This document shows positions 17,900 to 27,021 of a stretch of DNA of 64,000 nt, piece by piece (position 1 is the first letter of the stretch; each line of letters opens with the position of its first letter). Made by a program: the position numbers and the translations under genes. The notes beneath the pieces are model-generated. The model saw only the letters and a program-made list of their open reading frames with translations, did no database searches and was not told the origin of the DNA. The stretch comes from Desulfotalea sp. (GTDB lineage: Bacteria > Desulfobacterota > Desulfobulbia > Desulfobulbales > Desulfocapsaceae): NCBI GenBank assembly GCA_002733995.1, contig NVXR01000004.1, positions 151,940 through 215,939 of the forward strand, in the 5' to 3' direction.

Positions 17900-17921
17900 G
17901 GGGCTGGCCGAAGCCAGCCCC
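17900..17921 (-). other. very stable UUCG-tetraloop hairpin between flagellin 1 and flaG
   Basis: In the mRNA, GGGGCUGGC-UUCG-GCCAGCCCC makes a 9-bp GC-rich stem closed by the canonical C(UUCG)G tetraloop. No U-run follows. It should act as an RNase barrier or partial attenuator that lets flagellin mRNA outnumber flaG-fliD-fliS mRNA. Confidence 0.65.
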
Positions 17922-17943
17922 ATACTGCGGTTAAGCGGGTAGC

Positions 17944-20118
17944 TTATCCAAGAAGCGACAGAGCCAACTGTGGAGCTTGGTTGGCCTGTGCCAGGATGGA
18001 TACACCAGCCTGCTGTAGAATGTTATTCTTTGTCATCGCTGAAGTCTCCTGGGCGATATCCGCATCGAGGATCCGACTACGGGCAGCTGAGAGATTCTCT
18101 GAGACGTTAGAGAGGTTAGCAATAGTGGACTCAAAACGGTTTTGAATCGCACCAAGATCGCCACGAATAGAGTCAATCTGGGCGATGGCGCCGTCAATTG
18201 ATTCGATTGCATTGGCGGCACCTTCAACTGTAGTGATATCTACATTATTGATAGACTGAAGCTCACTGACGTTTGCACCATCTGCGCCGCTTGAAAAGAG
18301 CGAACCGGTTGATTGTGCTATATCACTGGAAACGTTGAATCCAGAAGAGCTGGAGAAAGAAACTTCACCACCGACGATGGCAGAGTCACCATGTGTCGCT
18401 TCATCAACCGCACCACCATCAGAGAGCTTGGTGCCTGTACCTTGATTACCGGTGAGATACATTGATTGTGGAACCTGATCGGCTACAGTCGCACTTTCAA
18501 CGGCTGCGCCATGCTCAAAGTTTTCAATCTTGATATCCGCTCCATTGGAGTTAGTCAGAACGATACTGGCTTTATCATCGCTTAAGGTTGCAGTGATTCC
18601 AGTATTTCCCGATTGCTCGTTGATGGAGGCTGAAAGGTTAGAAAGATTATCTGTCAGTACAGTCGCGTTGATGGTTACTGATTCAACGTTATCTCCGGTA
18701 AGCTCGAAGGTGACACTACCGTCTGTACTAAGACCGCTAATTGTTGCTTCCGTCCTTGCTGTTGCAGTAACACCAGTGTCAGAGGCTGCTGAGTTAATCT
18801 TTTTAGAAACCTTTTCGGCGGAATCGCCAGCAGCTATCTTAACTTCAGCAGAGCCTTGCTTTCCAACTACCGTCAAGGCTTGCTCGGCTACATTATTAGT
18901 AGCAGACGTCATAGCTGCGTCATTAAGTCCAATACCGTTCAATCCCTCGCCAGAGCTATTAGTGGAAAGCCCAACTGTGCCGGTGACCGATATGGCATCG
19001 GCGCTATCACTAAAGGCATAGGAAGCGGTCGATCTTTGGTCGAGGTTGTTGGTATCAACAACAGCAGTACCGGATGTAACTTTACCGATGGTATTCGTGG
19101 TCCCGTCATCATCGGCATAAGTGATATCCCCAGTTATCGCGCCAGAAGCGCCATCCGTCCATGTTGCTTCTTTAATATCTAACTGGGCACCGTCAGTTGT
19201 GGTATATGTGAGAGTTTTTTTGTCGGCATCTAATGTGAATGTTCCATTACTACCTGTCTGGGAGCCTGATAAAGAACCATCGGCAAAGGCAGCAGTTACT
19301 TCAAAGCTGTCACCATTAGCAACTTCTATTTTTAGTGTACCATCAGAGAGAGTAGAGCTAAGGGCACTCAAATCAAGCGTTACTGAGTTAGAGTAGGTTC
19401 CTGTTACAGTGCTTCCACCTACAACAGCTTCAAGGTTTGCTACGGTGTCGGTCGCTGTAGCTCCAGCGACGACTTGGGTAACAGTCCCATCAGCAGTTTT
19501 AACTGCCAAGGTATCAGTTGCTGTAATTTGATTAGAAACTTCAATAACAGAACCTGAACGAGTAGAAGACTCGATACCTGAATCATTATCGGTATCTAGG
19601 CTGTTGTTACCGAGGGTAGTTGTTTCAGCGGAATTAATACTAAAAGAGATAGTTTCATTGGCATTAGCGCCAACTTGAAACTGAGCGTTGTTGAGAGTTC
19701 CATTCAGCAGGTTTTTACCGTTGAAAGAAGTGGTCTCTGCGATTCTATCAAGTTCCTGTTTAAGCTGATTTACCTCAGCTTGTAGAGACTGACGATCGGA
19801 AGCGCTGTTTGTATCGTTTGCTGACTGAACAGACAGCTCACGCATACGTTGTAGGATGTTAGTACTTTCCTGGAGTGCACCTTCAGCGGTTTGAGCCAGT
19901 GAAATACCATCATTAGAGTTACGCACGGCTTGATTCAGACCTCTGATCTGCGAGGTCATACGATCTGAAATAGCCAATCCAGCTGCATCGTCCTTAGCGG
20001 AGTTAATACGAAGACCCGATGAGAGTCGTTGCATTGATTTGGATAGTGCGTTTTGAGAGTTGCCCAAGTTTCGTTGAGCGTTGAGAGACATTACGTTTGT
20101 ATTAATAGAGAGTCCCAT
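17944..20118 (-). CDS. fliC: flagellin 1 with large variable domain
   Basis: A 724-residue filament subunit, much longer than the ~500 of E. coli FliC. The conserved D0/D1 N-terminus (~1-175, with [20 protein letters not shown] at 31-50) and C-terminus (last ~100, [20 protein letters not shown]) are intact. The central part holds an Asp/Thr/Gly/Ser-rich insertion (~185-405) and a flagellin-IN-type module (~411-535). Secretion is by the flagellar type III system, chaperoned by FliS. The leader has a sigma-28-like promoter and two AAGGA-loop hairpins, so expression is probably late and under CsrA/FliW control. Confidence 0.95.
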   Translation of the reverse strand: MGLSINTNVMSLNAQRNLGNSQNALSKSMQRLSSGLRINSAKDDAAGLAISDRMTSQIRGLNQAVRNSNDGISLAQTAEGALQESTNILQRMRELSVQSANDTNSASDRQSLQAEVNQLKQELDRIAETTSFNGKNLLNGTLNNAQFQVGANANETISFSINSAETTTLGNNSLDTDNDSGIESSTRSGSVIEVSNQITATDTLAVKTADGTVTQVVAGATATDTVANLEAVVGGSTVTGTYSNSVTLDLSALSSTLSDGTLKIEVANGDSFEVTAAFADGSLSGSQTGSNGTFTLDADKKTLTYTTTDGAQLDIKEATWTDGASGAITGDITYADDDGTTNTIGKVTSGTAVVDTNNLDQRSTASYAFSDSADAISVTGTVGLSTNSSGEGLNGIGLNDAAMTSATNNVAEQALTVVGKQGSAEVKIAAGDSAEKVSKKINSAASDTGVTATARTEATISGLSTDGSVTFELTGDNVESVTINATVLTDNLSNLSASINEQSGNTGITATLSDDKASIVLTNSNGADIKIENFEHGAAVESATVADQVPQSMYLTGNQGTGTKLSDGGAVDEATHGDSAIVGGEVSFSSSSGFNVSSDIAQSTGSLFSSGADGANVSELQSINNVDITTVEGAANAIESIDGAIAQIDSIRGDLGAIQNRFESTIANLSNVSENLSAARSRILDADIAQETSAMTKNNILQQAGVSILAQANQAPQLALSLLG

Positions 20119-20119
20119 T

Positions 20120-20137
20120 ATATTCCTCCTTGAATAT
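20120..20137 (-). promoter_or_regulatory. hairpin sequestering the flagellin 1 Shine-Dalgarno; candidate CsrA site BS2
   Basis: On the mRNA, AUAUUC-AAGGAG-GAAUAU is a perfect 6-bp stem whose loop holds the Shine-Dalgarno AAGGAG. The core CAAGGAGG matches 7 of 8 positions of the CsrA core CARGGAUG. The start codon follows one base after the stem. Confidence 0.7.
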
Positions 20138-20155
20138 GTGATATGGGTTACTAGT

Positions 20156-20169
20156 GGGCATCCTTGCCC
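20156..20169 (-). promoter_or_regulatory. upstream GGA-loop hairpin; candidate CsrA site BS1
   Basis: On the mRNA, GGGC-AAGGAU-GCCC exposes AGGA in a 6-nt loop. CAAGGAUG matches the CsrA core CARGGAUG at all 8 positions. It lies 18 nt upstream of the hairpin covering the ribosome-binding site. Confidence 0.7.
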
Positions 20170-20291
20170 GGGTAAAACTATTTGCTACTTAAGTAAAGCT
20201 ATTTTAATTTTCTGCTTTTAGGCCTCCTTTTGTCAAATCTATTATTGTTTATTTTGAATTGAAATAAACTCTATTTCTTTTCTCTATAAAG

Positions 20292-20320
20292 TATATCGGT
20301 CGGTGGTAAATAATTCTTTA
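20292..20320 (-). promoter_or_regulatory. sigma-28 (FliA)-type promoter of flagellin 1
   Basis: TAAAGAAT (-35, plus-strand 20313-20320), a 12-nt spacer, and ACCGATAT (-10, 20293-20300), against the enterobacterial consensus TAAAGTTT-N11-GCCGATAA. It predicts a leader of about 165 nt that includes both GGA hairpins. The same -35 octamer and spacing recur before flagellin 2. Confidence 0.7.
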
Positions 20321-20355
20321 GTATAAATGTTAAAAAAACATTTTATTTATTAAAT

Positions 20356-20389
20356 AAAAAAGCGCCAGTTAACATCACTGGCGCTTTTT
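20356..20389 (-). terminator. terminator after flagellin 2
   Basis: AAAAAAGCGCCAGT-TAACATC-ACTGGCGCTTTTT: an 8-bp GC-rich stem flanked by A and T runs, so it can work in both directions. It ends the flagellin 2 transcript 18 nt after its stop codon. Confidence 0.85.
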
Positions 20390-20406
20390 GTCTACATATT
20401 AGCTAC

Positions 20407-22296
20407 TTACCCCTGTAACAGCTGGAGCGCTAATTGTGGCGTCTGGTTAGCCTGGGAAAGAATTGAAACTCCTGCCTGTTGGAGAATATTATTTTTGGTC
20501 ATTGCCGAGGTTTCCATGGCGATATCTGCATCTAAAATCCTTGAACGAGCAGCCGATAGATTTTCAGATACATTTTCAAGATTGGAGATGGTTGATTCAA
20601 ATCTATTCTGGATAGCACCAAGATTACCCCGGAGGCTGTCGATCTGGCCAATTGCGCCATCGACGATCTGGATTGCCCTGGTCGCTCCCTCAACAGAGGA
20701 GATATCAATGGTGTCCACAGAATTCAGTGTGGAGGCGTTTATAGAATCACTTACACCGCTAAATATTGAGCCTGCAGTGTTGGCAGCTGAACTGCTCACA
20801 TTGTACGTCTCTGAACTAGAGAAGGATACTTCTCCTCCTACAACAGTGGAGTCACCAGCGGCTCCAGCGGCGGTTATTGCAACAACTGCAGTACCACCTT
20901 CAGAGATTTGGGCAACCGATAGAGTCGCGGCATCGCCACTTGCAACGTCTATGGTTGTTGTTGCGGCTGTGGTGTCAAGATTTGCAACCGAGAGTGCGGT
21001 TCCGGCAGCAATATCAGTTAGAGTAATGCTACTTTTGTCCTTACCTGAAGGATCTGTGAATTCAGCTGTAACACCGGTAGCGGCGGTAACAGCATTAATC
21101 GCACTTATCATATCGCTGAGGTCGTTGACATCTGTAATGGTGGCACTAACACCAGCTGATGTTCCTGTGGTACCAATAACATCCATGGAAACGCTTCCCG
21201 CATCTGACAGGTTTGAGAGTGTAAATGAAGCGGGTGCCTCTGTATTTGCACTTTCAACAAGGTTTGTTCCCACCCCTTCTGATCCCGTTACCCGTAGAGA
21301 TTGAAGTTCTCCGTCGGGAGCACTGTGGGAATAGCCGCTGATCTTAACGTCATAGCCACCACTCTGGGTAAGTGTGATGCTCTCTTTATCAGATGAAAGG
21401 GATGCAGAGATTCCTGTAGATCCTAGTTGCGTGTTAATAGCCTTAACTAGGGGGCCAAGGTCTGTTGTTGTTATAGATGCGCTTATGGGAATAGGTAAGT
21501 TGTTAATGCCTTGCAGTTCAAAGCTAACAGTACCGTCAACAGCAAGATGACTTATGGTAAGCGAAGTTCTCGCATCTGCAGATACTCCAGTAGTTTGAGA
21601 GGCGATGTTTACGAGTTCGGCTACACGGTTGGCGGTATAGTCTGATTCAACCTTAACGACTTCCGTTCCACGTTGACCGACAATCGTCAGCTCTTGGGTT
21701 CCAACATTGTTGCCTGTTGTGGTGTCGGCTCCGCGGGTGGTGGCCGCTTCTATGCCAACAGGATTACTGGTTTTTAAAGCATTGTCTCCGAGAGCTGCTG
21801 CTTTTGCAGAAGATATGGAGAAGGAAATAGTTTCATTGGCACTTGCACCGACCTGAAATTGGGCATCACTGAGTGAGCCGTCCAGGATATTACGCTCGTT
21901 GAAGGTTGTTGTTTCTGCAATACGAGTCATTTCCTGCTGTAGCTGGTTGACTTCGGCTTGAAGAGAGGCCCTGTCAGAGGAACTGTTGGTGTCGTTGGCG
22001 GATTGGATAGCCAGCTCACGCATACGCTGTAGGATATTAGTTGATTCCGACAGCGCTCCTTCTGCAGTTTGAGCCATGGATATCCCGTCATTGGCATTAC
22101 GAGCAGCCTGGTTGAGGCCACGTATCTGAGATGTCATTCTATCAGATATTGCAAGCCCCGCAGCATCGTCTTTTGCGGAATTGATTCTGAGGCCCGATGA
22201 TAGTCGTTCCATTGAGCGACTGAGGGCGTTTTGTGATTTACCTAAATTTCTTTGTGCATTAAGTGATGCTACGTTTGTATTGATTGTAAGTGCCAT
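20407..22296 (-). CDS. fliC: flagellin 2 with large variable domain
   Basis: 629-residue paralogue of the downstream flagellin. N-terminal D0/D1 ([20 protein letters not shown]) and C-terminal D1/D0 ([19 protein letters not shown]) are nearly the same as in flagellin 1. The central region differs: two flagellin-IN-like modules at ~195-330 and ~355-470, and no counterpart of the extra insertion of flagellin 1. The ATG at 22296 is chosen because AAGGAGGA precedes it; the 14-residue extension from 22338 has no flagellin character. It is transcribed as a single gene between two terminators from its own sigma-28-like promoter. Confidence 0.95.
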   Translation of the reverse strand: MALTINTNVASLNAQRNLGKSQNALSRSMERLSSGLRINSAKDDAAGLAISDRMTSQIRGLNQAARNANDGISMAQTAEGALSESTNILQRMRELAIQSANDTNSSSDRASLQAEVNQLQQEMTRIAETTTFNERNILDGSLSDAQFQVGASANETISFSISSAKAAALGDNALKTSNPVGIEAATTRGADTTTGNNVGTQELTIVGQRGTEVVKVESDYTANRVAELVNIASQTTGVSADARTSLTISHLAVDGTVSFELQGINNLPIPISASITTTDLGPLVKAINTQLGSTGISASLSSDKESITLTQSGGYDVKISGYSHSAPDGELQSLRVTGSEGVGTNLVESANTEAPASFTLSNLSDAGSVSMDVIGTTGTSAGVSATITDVNDLSDMISAINAVTAATGVTAEFTDPSGKDKSSITLTDIAAGTALSVANLDTTAATTTIDVASGDAATLSVAQISEGGTAVVAITAAGAAGDSTVVGGEVSFSSSETYNVSSSAANTAGSIFSGVSDSINASTLNSVDTIDISSVEGATRAIQIVDGAIGQIDSLRGNLGAIQNRFESTISNLENVSENLSAARSRILDADIAMETSAMTKNNILQQAGVSILSQANQTPQLALQLLQG

Positions 22297-22302
22297 GAAA
22301 AA

Positions 22303-22315
22303 TTCCTCCTTGGAA
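22303..22315 (-). promoter_or_regulatory. hairpin over the flagellin 2 Shine-Dalgarno; candidate CsrA site
   Basis: On the mRNA, UUCC-AAGGA-GGAA places AGGA of the ribosome-binding site in a 5-nt loop on a 4-bp stem. It is weaker than the flagellin 1 hairpin, but the core CAAGGAGG is identical. Another GGA motif (GCGAGGAAC) lies further upstream near 22375. Confidence 0.5.
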
Positions 22316-22387
22316 GGGTGCTTCGGCGTCGTTGTCAATCATATTACAAACGTAAAGTCTCGGTGGTGTTCCTCGCAGTTAAGTTAC

Positions 22388-22415
22388 TTCTCGTCAAAGA
22401 GAGAACTATTCTTTA
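22388..22415 (-). promoter_or_regulatory. sigma-28 (FliA)-type promoter of flagellin 2
   Basis: TAAAGAAT (plus-strand 22408-22415), a 12-nt spacer, and GACGAGAA (22388-22395), with 6 of 8 matches to GCCGATAA. The predicted leader is about 85 nt. Confidence 0.65.
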
Positions 22416-22517
22416 ATAAAAAATCGTGTTGCACAAAATAAAAACTAAAATATGATACATTATTGAATTTGTGCAATTTAATTGGGTGGGGAGGCTAAAC
22501 TTAACAGGGCGATTTAA

Positions 22518-22555
22518 ACAAAAAAGGCCAGTCAATTTTGAAATTGACTGGCCTT
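22518..22555 (-). terminator. terminator after csrA-fliW
   Basis: AAGGCCAGTCAATTT and AAATTGACTGGCCTT form a 15-bp stem with a 2-nt centre. On the minus strand it is followed by TTTTTTGTTT. It lies 25 nt after the fliW stop. Confidence 0.9.
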
Positions 22556-22580
22556 GAACTGAAAAAAATATAAAAAAGAT

Positions 22581-23000
22581 CTATTCAGGAAGTAGGGTCT
22601 TGGAAGAGTAGGGTGAATTTTCCATGATAACCTGTATTGCTCTGTTGGTTGTGGGAGCAAAAAGAATAGGTGCTGCTAGATTTAATGTAATTGTTTGGTC
22701 CTGGGGAACAGTGACAACGGAAAGTATAAAAACGTCATCGCCGTCTTTAATCTGCAGGATTTCTCTTTCAGATTCCTCTGGGCTCAATTGATAATCAAGA
22801 AAGAAATTTGTCGGATCTGTAAGAACGAATGCTATGTCTGGGTTATCAACGGATTGGATCCAGAAGAGGGGCCCTTTCTTTTTATTTGGCATGACAATGA
22901 AATCCCTTAAACTGGGTAGGCCTACTAGGCCTGCGGGAAAATGAAGCAGATTGTCCGGATCGTATTCGACTTCACCAAAGCGAGTATTTATTTTTTTCAT
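22581..23000 (-). CDS. fliW: flagellar assembly factor FliW
   Basis: 139 residues, full length for FliW, with the N-terminal FGEVEYDPDNLLHFPAGLVGL motif region and the C-terminal LAAPILFAPTTNRAIQVI. In known systems FliW binds flagellin and, when free, removes CsrA from flagellin mRNA, matching flagellin synthesis to secretion. Here the fliW start overlaps the csrA stop by 4 nt (ATGA), so the two are made together. The two flagellins lie immediately downstream. Confidence 0.95.
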   Translation of the reverse strand: MKKINTRFGEVEYDPDNLLHFPAGLVGLPSLRDFIVMPNKKKGPLFWIQSVDNPDIAFVLTDPTNFFLDYQLSPEESEREILQIKDGDDVFILSVVTVPQDQTITLNLAAPILFAPTTNRAIQVIMENSPYSSKTLLPE

Positions 23001-23239
23001 TTTTTCTTTTTATCCACAGTTAAGCTGTCGCTTATCTTGTCAAGATCAATCATATCCCACTGACTAGCGTCACGATTTTCTTTTACAATTCTATCAAATA
23101 TTTCCTGACGATATATCTTCTTTGCACGAGGAGCATCAATGCCGATACGGACATTACCACCCTTCATCTCTACAATTGTGATTGTAACATCATCGCCGAT
23201 GACAATACCTTCACCGATTTTTCTGGTGAGAACCAGCAT
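22997..23239 (-). CDS. csrA: CsrA/RsmA translational regulator
   Basis: 80 residues starting MLVLTRKIGEGIVIGDDVTI, with the RNA-binding R44-region motif IGIDAPRAKKIYRQEI and a Lys-rich tail. CsrA dimers bind GGA motifs in hairpin loops, often over ribosome-binding sites, and block translation. The C-terminal extension (~60-80) is the type found in FliW-regulated CsrA proteins. GGAG precedes the ATG. Candidate targets are the hairpins in both flagellin leaders. Confidence 0.96.
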   Translation of the reverse strand: MLVLTRKIGEGIVIGDDVTITIVEMKGGNVRIGIDAPRAKKIYRQEIFDRIVKENRDASQWDMIDLDKISDSLTVDKKKK

Positions 23240-23570
23240 GTTTTACTCCGTTGTAATGGCGAAAAACGCCTGAAAGATTGGAGAAATTTTCTTAGGGTAA
23301 GGCACTGAAATGATGCGCTAGAATATGTGAGCGGTTTTAGGATGTTGTAGGAGAAGGGCCTTTGGGCCAAACTCTATACAACCTATAAAAAAGTGTTCAC
23401 ATGATTAAACAAATGGCTACGCATAATTTGTGAGAATTGCTCGATTCTGTCCCAAACTCCTATCCTTGGACAAGTTCTCAGTGTGACTTCCATGTCTCCT
23501 TACTGACGTAAGCGTTTGTCTCAATGAACAGACAGCTGACGCTTAGCAGTCAATCCATTCTAATCGGTGT
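23240..23570. other. intergenic region between flgL and csrA
   Basis: 331 nt. It should hold the csrA promoter and the end of the flgL transcript. An imperfect long inverted repeat at 23504-23552 (TGACGTAAGCG... and ...CGCTTAGCAGTCA, with GTCT/AGAC inside) may be a weak terminator. No gene and no sigma-28 motif were found. Confidence 0.45.
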
Positions 23571-25211
23571 CTAAAGATAATCAAGAATTGATATCTGTGA
23601 GGCTCTTCCAGTTATACTAAGTGCTGATTTAAAGGCCAGTTCTTTTTGAATAATATCATTATATGTTTGGATCATATCAGCATCTTGGTATCTTGACAGA
23701 AGTTTTTTAAGATCATTTTTTGCATCTTCTTGATGAGTTATAGCTGTTTCGACCCTTTTTGCTCTATTGCCAAGTGTACTACGGTGGGTGCGGTTTTGAT
23801 TTGCAGCAACTTCCAGATTTTTGATTTGAGCTGAGATTGATCCACCAGCCCCGGTGAGGTCATTAATATTACCTGCCCGAATGGCTTCTTCCGTTTTGGT
23901 CAGAATTGAAAAGAGATCGATGTTACCAGAAGCGCCACTCAGATTTGTGGCGGACATCCCCAGATCTCCAAGGCCTGCTCCTGCAATTTCTACATCTGTA
24001 GAGGAATTTGGTGCAATATTGATGGTTCCATAAACGGTTTTGTTGCCACCGATACCTCCACTTGCTGTCGCACCGGTTATCGTTTCAGTGAGTTCTATTT
24101 CTGCTCCGGCGTTTGGCCCTGTATTTGGTCCTGTAAGAACGAGCGAGCCACTGGAGATATCGTAGCTGACACCATTTGCAAGAGTGCCGCCGGTGGAGGA
24201 GAGATTGGTTGGTGTAGGAAGGGTATTGGCCAAGGCGGACGCGAGTCCATCCAAGGTATAGTCGTACCCTGCAGGCCCATCAAGTTGCACTGATATTGTG
24301 GAGCCGCCTGAACTGATATTAAGATCGTATGTATCGCCTGCCTGGTCGTCAAATCCAGTTAGAGAGAGAGAACCTAGGTTGGTAGTTGCTGCATTTGTGG
24401 TACTCACAAGGCCGGTGCCAGACTGGTTTAAAAGGGCAGATACTTTGCCTGCGTAATTGTCATCTGTATCTGTCAGGTCGGCAGAAGGAATGGTAACTGC
24501 AACGCCATCTTTAGGTGTTATGGTAATATCACCACCTGTGTTTGGCTGTATTTGACCGGAAGTGAGGGACTGTCCCTGGTAGGGAGTTGTGTATCCCGCG
24601 CTAGCAATCTCATTGGATATCCCCATGAACACTTCATTGCCAGTTAGATTTACTTCAAGAAACTCATGACTGGTTATTTCGAGTTGGGTGGAGTTGTGAT
24701 CACCCTGGTAATGGTAGGGCCAGGTAGACACGTTGCTGACATCGTAGAGATCCGAGTCGTAGGTCGGGTTTTTAACAAATGGTGGGGTGTTTTCCTGGAA
24801 ACCTGCAAAAATATATTTGCCATCTACAACAGCATTGGCGGCATCAAGGAGTTCATTGCGCAGTTCAGCGATTTCATCAGCCAATGTTGTGAGATCATGT
24901 TGGTTAAGAGATGCGTTGACAGAATGTATAGCAATTTCCTTAACACGAACCAGTATGTTCTCTACGTGTTGTAAGTGGCCGTCGGTTGATTCCATTCTAT
25001 CACTGGAGTTACCCATTGTTGTGAGGTATCTCTTTGTTTCCTGGATCTCTGTTCTTGTGTTGAGTACGGGACGGATAGCTCCGGGATCGTCGGAAGAAAC
25101 GTTGAATTTGAGTCCGGTTGTTCCTTGGTTTCGTAGTTTTAGAAGATCATTTGTTATTCTATTCAAATTTGTCTGCATGAGACGAAATGTTGAATTGTCA
25201 GTAACTTTCAT
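23571..25211 (-). CDS. flgL: hook-filament junction protein FlgL (HAP3)
   Basis: 546 residues, longer than the ~317 of E. coli FlgL because of a Gly/Thr/Ser-rich central expansion (~215-420). The flagellin-like N-terminus is typical (TNLNRITNDLLKLRNQGTTGLKFNVSSDDP split over ~14-43, then DGKYIFAGFQENTPPF). The C-terminus is a helical D0 region (YQDADMIQTYNDIIQKE). FlgL joins the FlgK ring to the first flagellin. It is the last gene of the flgM-N-K-L operon, 14 nt after flgK. Confidence 0.93.
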   Translation of the reverse strand: MKVTDNSTFRLMQTNLNRITNDLLKLRNQGTTGLKFNVSSDDPGAIRPVLNTRTEIQETKRYLTTMGNSSDRMESTDGHLQHVENILVRVKEIAIHSVNASLNQHDLTTLADEIAELRNELLDAANAVVDGKYIFAGFQENTPPFVKNPTYDSDLYDVSNVSTWPYHYQGDHNSTQLEITSHEFLEVNLTGNEVFMGISNEIASAGYTTPYQGQSLTSGQIQPNTGGDITITPKDGVAVTIPSADLTDTDDNYAGKVSALLNQSGTGLVSTTNAATTNLGSLSLTGFDDQAGDTYDLNISSGGSTISVQLDGPAGYDYTLDGLASALANTLPTPTNLSSTGGTLANGVSYDISSGSLVLTGPNTGPNAGAEIELTETITGATASGGIGGNKTVYGTINIAPNSSTDVEIAGAGLGDLGMSATNLSGASGNIDLFSILTKTEEAIRAGNINDLTGAGGSISAQIKNLEVAANQNRTHRSTLGNRAKRVETAITHQEDAKNDLKKLLSRYQDADMIQTYNDIIQKELAFKSALSITGRASQISILDYL

Positions 25212-25225
25212 AATTTGTCCGAGGT

Positions 25226-26665
25226 TTATCTCTTGAGATCGATAATGGTGTTCATCATTTCGTCTACAGTTGATAAGAATTTAGCTGATGACTCAAAGCC
25301 ACGCTGAAATTGGATCAGGCTTATCATTTCTTCTTCTAAAGAAACACCGACCAGACCGTCTCTAAAATTTTCAAGTTGCACAAGAGAATCTTCAGCGCCC
25401 TTTAATGAAAGTTGATTCTGATTGCTTTCGACCCCGACTTTAGCGGTGAGCTGCCCATAGAGTGAGTTGAAATTATCAACACCGCCGATTAGATAATTGG
25501 CTCCAATGTTGGATAGTGCCAGGGCATTTCTATTATCACCAATCGCAACACTCTCACCTGCTGCTGGGGCATTAGCGGCTGCAATTTTTCTAGGGTCAGT
25601 TATAGCAACTGACATATTCCGTGCTGCCCCCGCATACTCTGTTGCGGTTGGTGCAGGTGCTGGCGGAGATTGCACATAATTGGGGGGCATGGAGAAAAAT
25701 ATATTATTTGTTGTTGAATCAAGAGCCCCTCCTGCCATGTGTTGGAGGTTGACTTGAACACTTATTTCGTAAGCGAGTTTATCAACACCCGCCTCCAGCT
25801 CAGGGATAAATTTATCTCTTATTTCTACGAGACCTTTGAACTGGCCACCAAGGTTCTTTAGGCCGAGATCTCTGGTTACACCACCGGCATGAAGTTTTAA
25901 TTTCAGTTCAGAACCGGTTGAATCGGTACTGATGGACATTGCCATAGTGCCTTCAACGAGAGGGAGACCGCCTGGAAGTTGCACCGAGACCATGCCGTTT
26001 TCAGTGTCGTAAGTCTCGGCACCTATTTTTACTGCCAGCTGTTTTATGATAGTGTCTCTTTGATCTCTCGCGCTGTTTGCGGTTTGACCATGAATTTCAA
26101 TTCGAAAAATTCGGTCGTTGAGCGCTGCTACTTCCTTGAGCTGAGCATTAATTCCATCTACTTCAGAGACGATGGTGTCATTTATGTTCTCTTGGATAGT
26201 GTCCAGACTTTTTACTATATTATTAAAACTAGTGGTCAGAACATTACCTTGGAGGATAACGTTGTTACGTTGAACCAAGTCGCTGGGGTTTGCGGAAAGT
26301 TCATGGATAGAATCAAAAAAATTGTCAATGTCTGTAGAGATGTTGTCATTGGTAACTGCGAAGACCTGCTCAAGTTCTCCGAGTGGTCTGGTTTGTGCGT
26401 TTTGATAGCCAAAATCCGCAGATTTTCCTTGGAGAGCCTTTTCAATAAATACATCATGCTGTCGGCTTACGTCAGAAACTTTAACACCTTGACCGATGAA
26501 AAAATCTCCAAAATTAGTCGCTGGATATGTTTCCAGTACAACCTGCTGTCTGGAGTATCCTTTAGTGTTTAAGTTAGAGATATTGTTGCCAATAACCTCT
26601 ATTGATTTCTGATTAACTTCGAGAGAAGTTCTTGCAGCATTGAGTGCATTGAAAAGACCAGCCAT
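25226..26665 (-). CDS. flgK: hook-associated protein FlgK (HAP1)
   Basis: 479 residues. The N-terminal rod/hook motif NISNLNTKGYSRQ (~28-40) and the C-terminal helix EEEMISLIQFQRGFESSAKFLSTVDEM are diagnostic. FlgK forms the first junction layer on the hook. Lies 1 nt after flgN (its chaperone) and before flgL. Confidence 0.94.
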   Translation of the reverse strand: MAGLFNALNAARTSLEVNQKSIEVIGNNISNLNTKGYSRQQVVLETYPATNFGDFFIGQGVKVSDVSRQHDVFIEKALQGKSADFGYQNAQTRPLGELEQVFAVTNDNISTDIDNFFDSIHELSANPSDLVQRNNVILQGNVLTTSFNNIVKSLDTIQENINDTIVSEVDGINAQLKEVAALNDRIFRIEIHGQTANSARDQRDTIIKQLAVKIGAETYDTENGMVSVQLPGGLPLVEGTMAMSISTDSTGSELKLKLHAGGVTRDLGLKNLGGQFKGLVEIRDKFIPELEAGVDKLAYEISVQVNLQHMAGGALDSTTNNIFFSMPPNYVQSPPAPAPTATEYAGAARNMSVAITDPRKIAAANAPAAGESVAIGDNRNALALSNIGANYLIGGVDNFNSLYGQLTAKVGVESNQNQLSLKGAEDSLVQLENFRDGLVGVSLEEEMISLIQFQRGFESSAKFLSTVDEMMNTIIDLKR

Positions 26666-26666
26666 A

Positions 26667-27020
26667 TTACACCTGCCCTGACAAGAGGCGTCCGTTGATT
26701 TGAGATGCTATGGTATTAGCTTGAGCACCGTAGGTGGATGTGACGGTCTTTTGACCGAAAAATTCCATTGTGCCTCTAATCCAGCCAAGTGTGGATTTAA
26801 AAAGAAAGGCATTGCGTCTGTTTTCGTCACGAATTTCTCTGGTGATAGGCTTATCCTCTTCGTCGACAGCTTTTATGTGGGCGAGGATTTTAACAATCGC
26901 CTCTTTGCTTTGGACAGCTTTAGCCATGCCCTCCATATCGAGATGTACTGCGCAATGGCGTTCTAAGAGAATGAGGTCACGCAAGCGGACCAGATAATCG
27001 TGTGTTGATTTGGGTGTCAT
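26667..27020 (-). CDS. flgN: FlgN-type export chaperone
   Basis: 117 residues, helical, with the FlgN-like pattern LVRLRDLILLERHCAVHLD near the N-terminus and a C-terminal segment (ANTIASQINGRLLSG) resembling the FlgK/FlgL-binding end. It would escort FlgK and FlgL to the export gate. The ATG at 27020 is preferred: AAGGTAG lies upstream and it begins 1 nt after the flgM stop. The longer frame begins with TTG at 27035 inside flgM. Position between flgM and flgK supports the call. Confidence 0.85.
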   Translation of the reverse strand: MTPKSTHDYLVRLRDLILLERHCAVHLDMEGMAKAVQSKEAIVKILAHIKAVDEEDKPITREIRDENRRNAFLFKSTLGWIRGTMEFFGQKTVTSTYGAQANTIASQINGRLLSGQV

Positions 27021-27021
27021 G

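Noticed and set aside
20495..21304. 269-codon plus-strand open frame opposite flagellin 2
   Set aside because: It lies wholly inside flagellin 2, has no ribosome-binding site, and its Ala/Ser/Val-rich product mirrors the repetitive Thr/Ser/Gly codons of flagellin. Similar frames opposite flagellin 1 (18530-19021) were rejected for the same reason.
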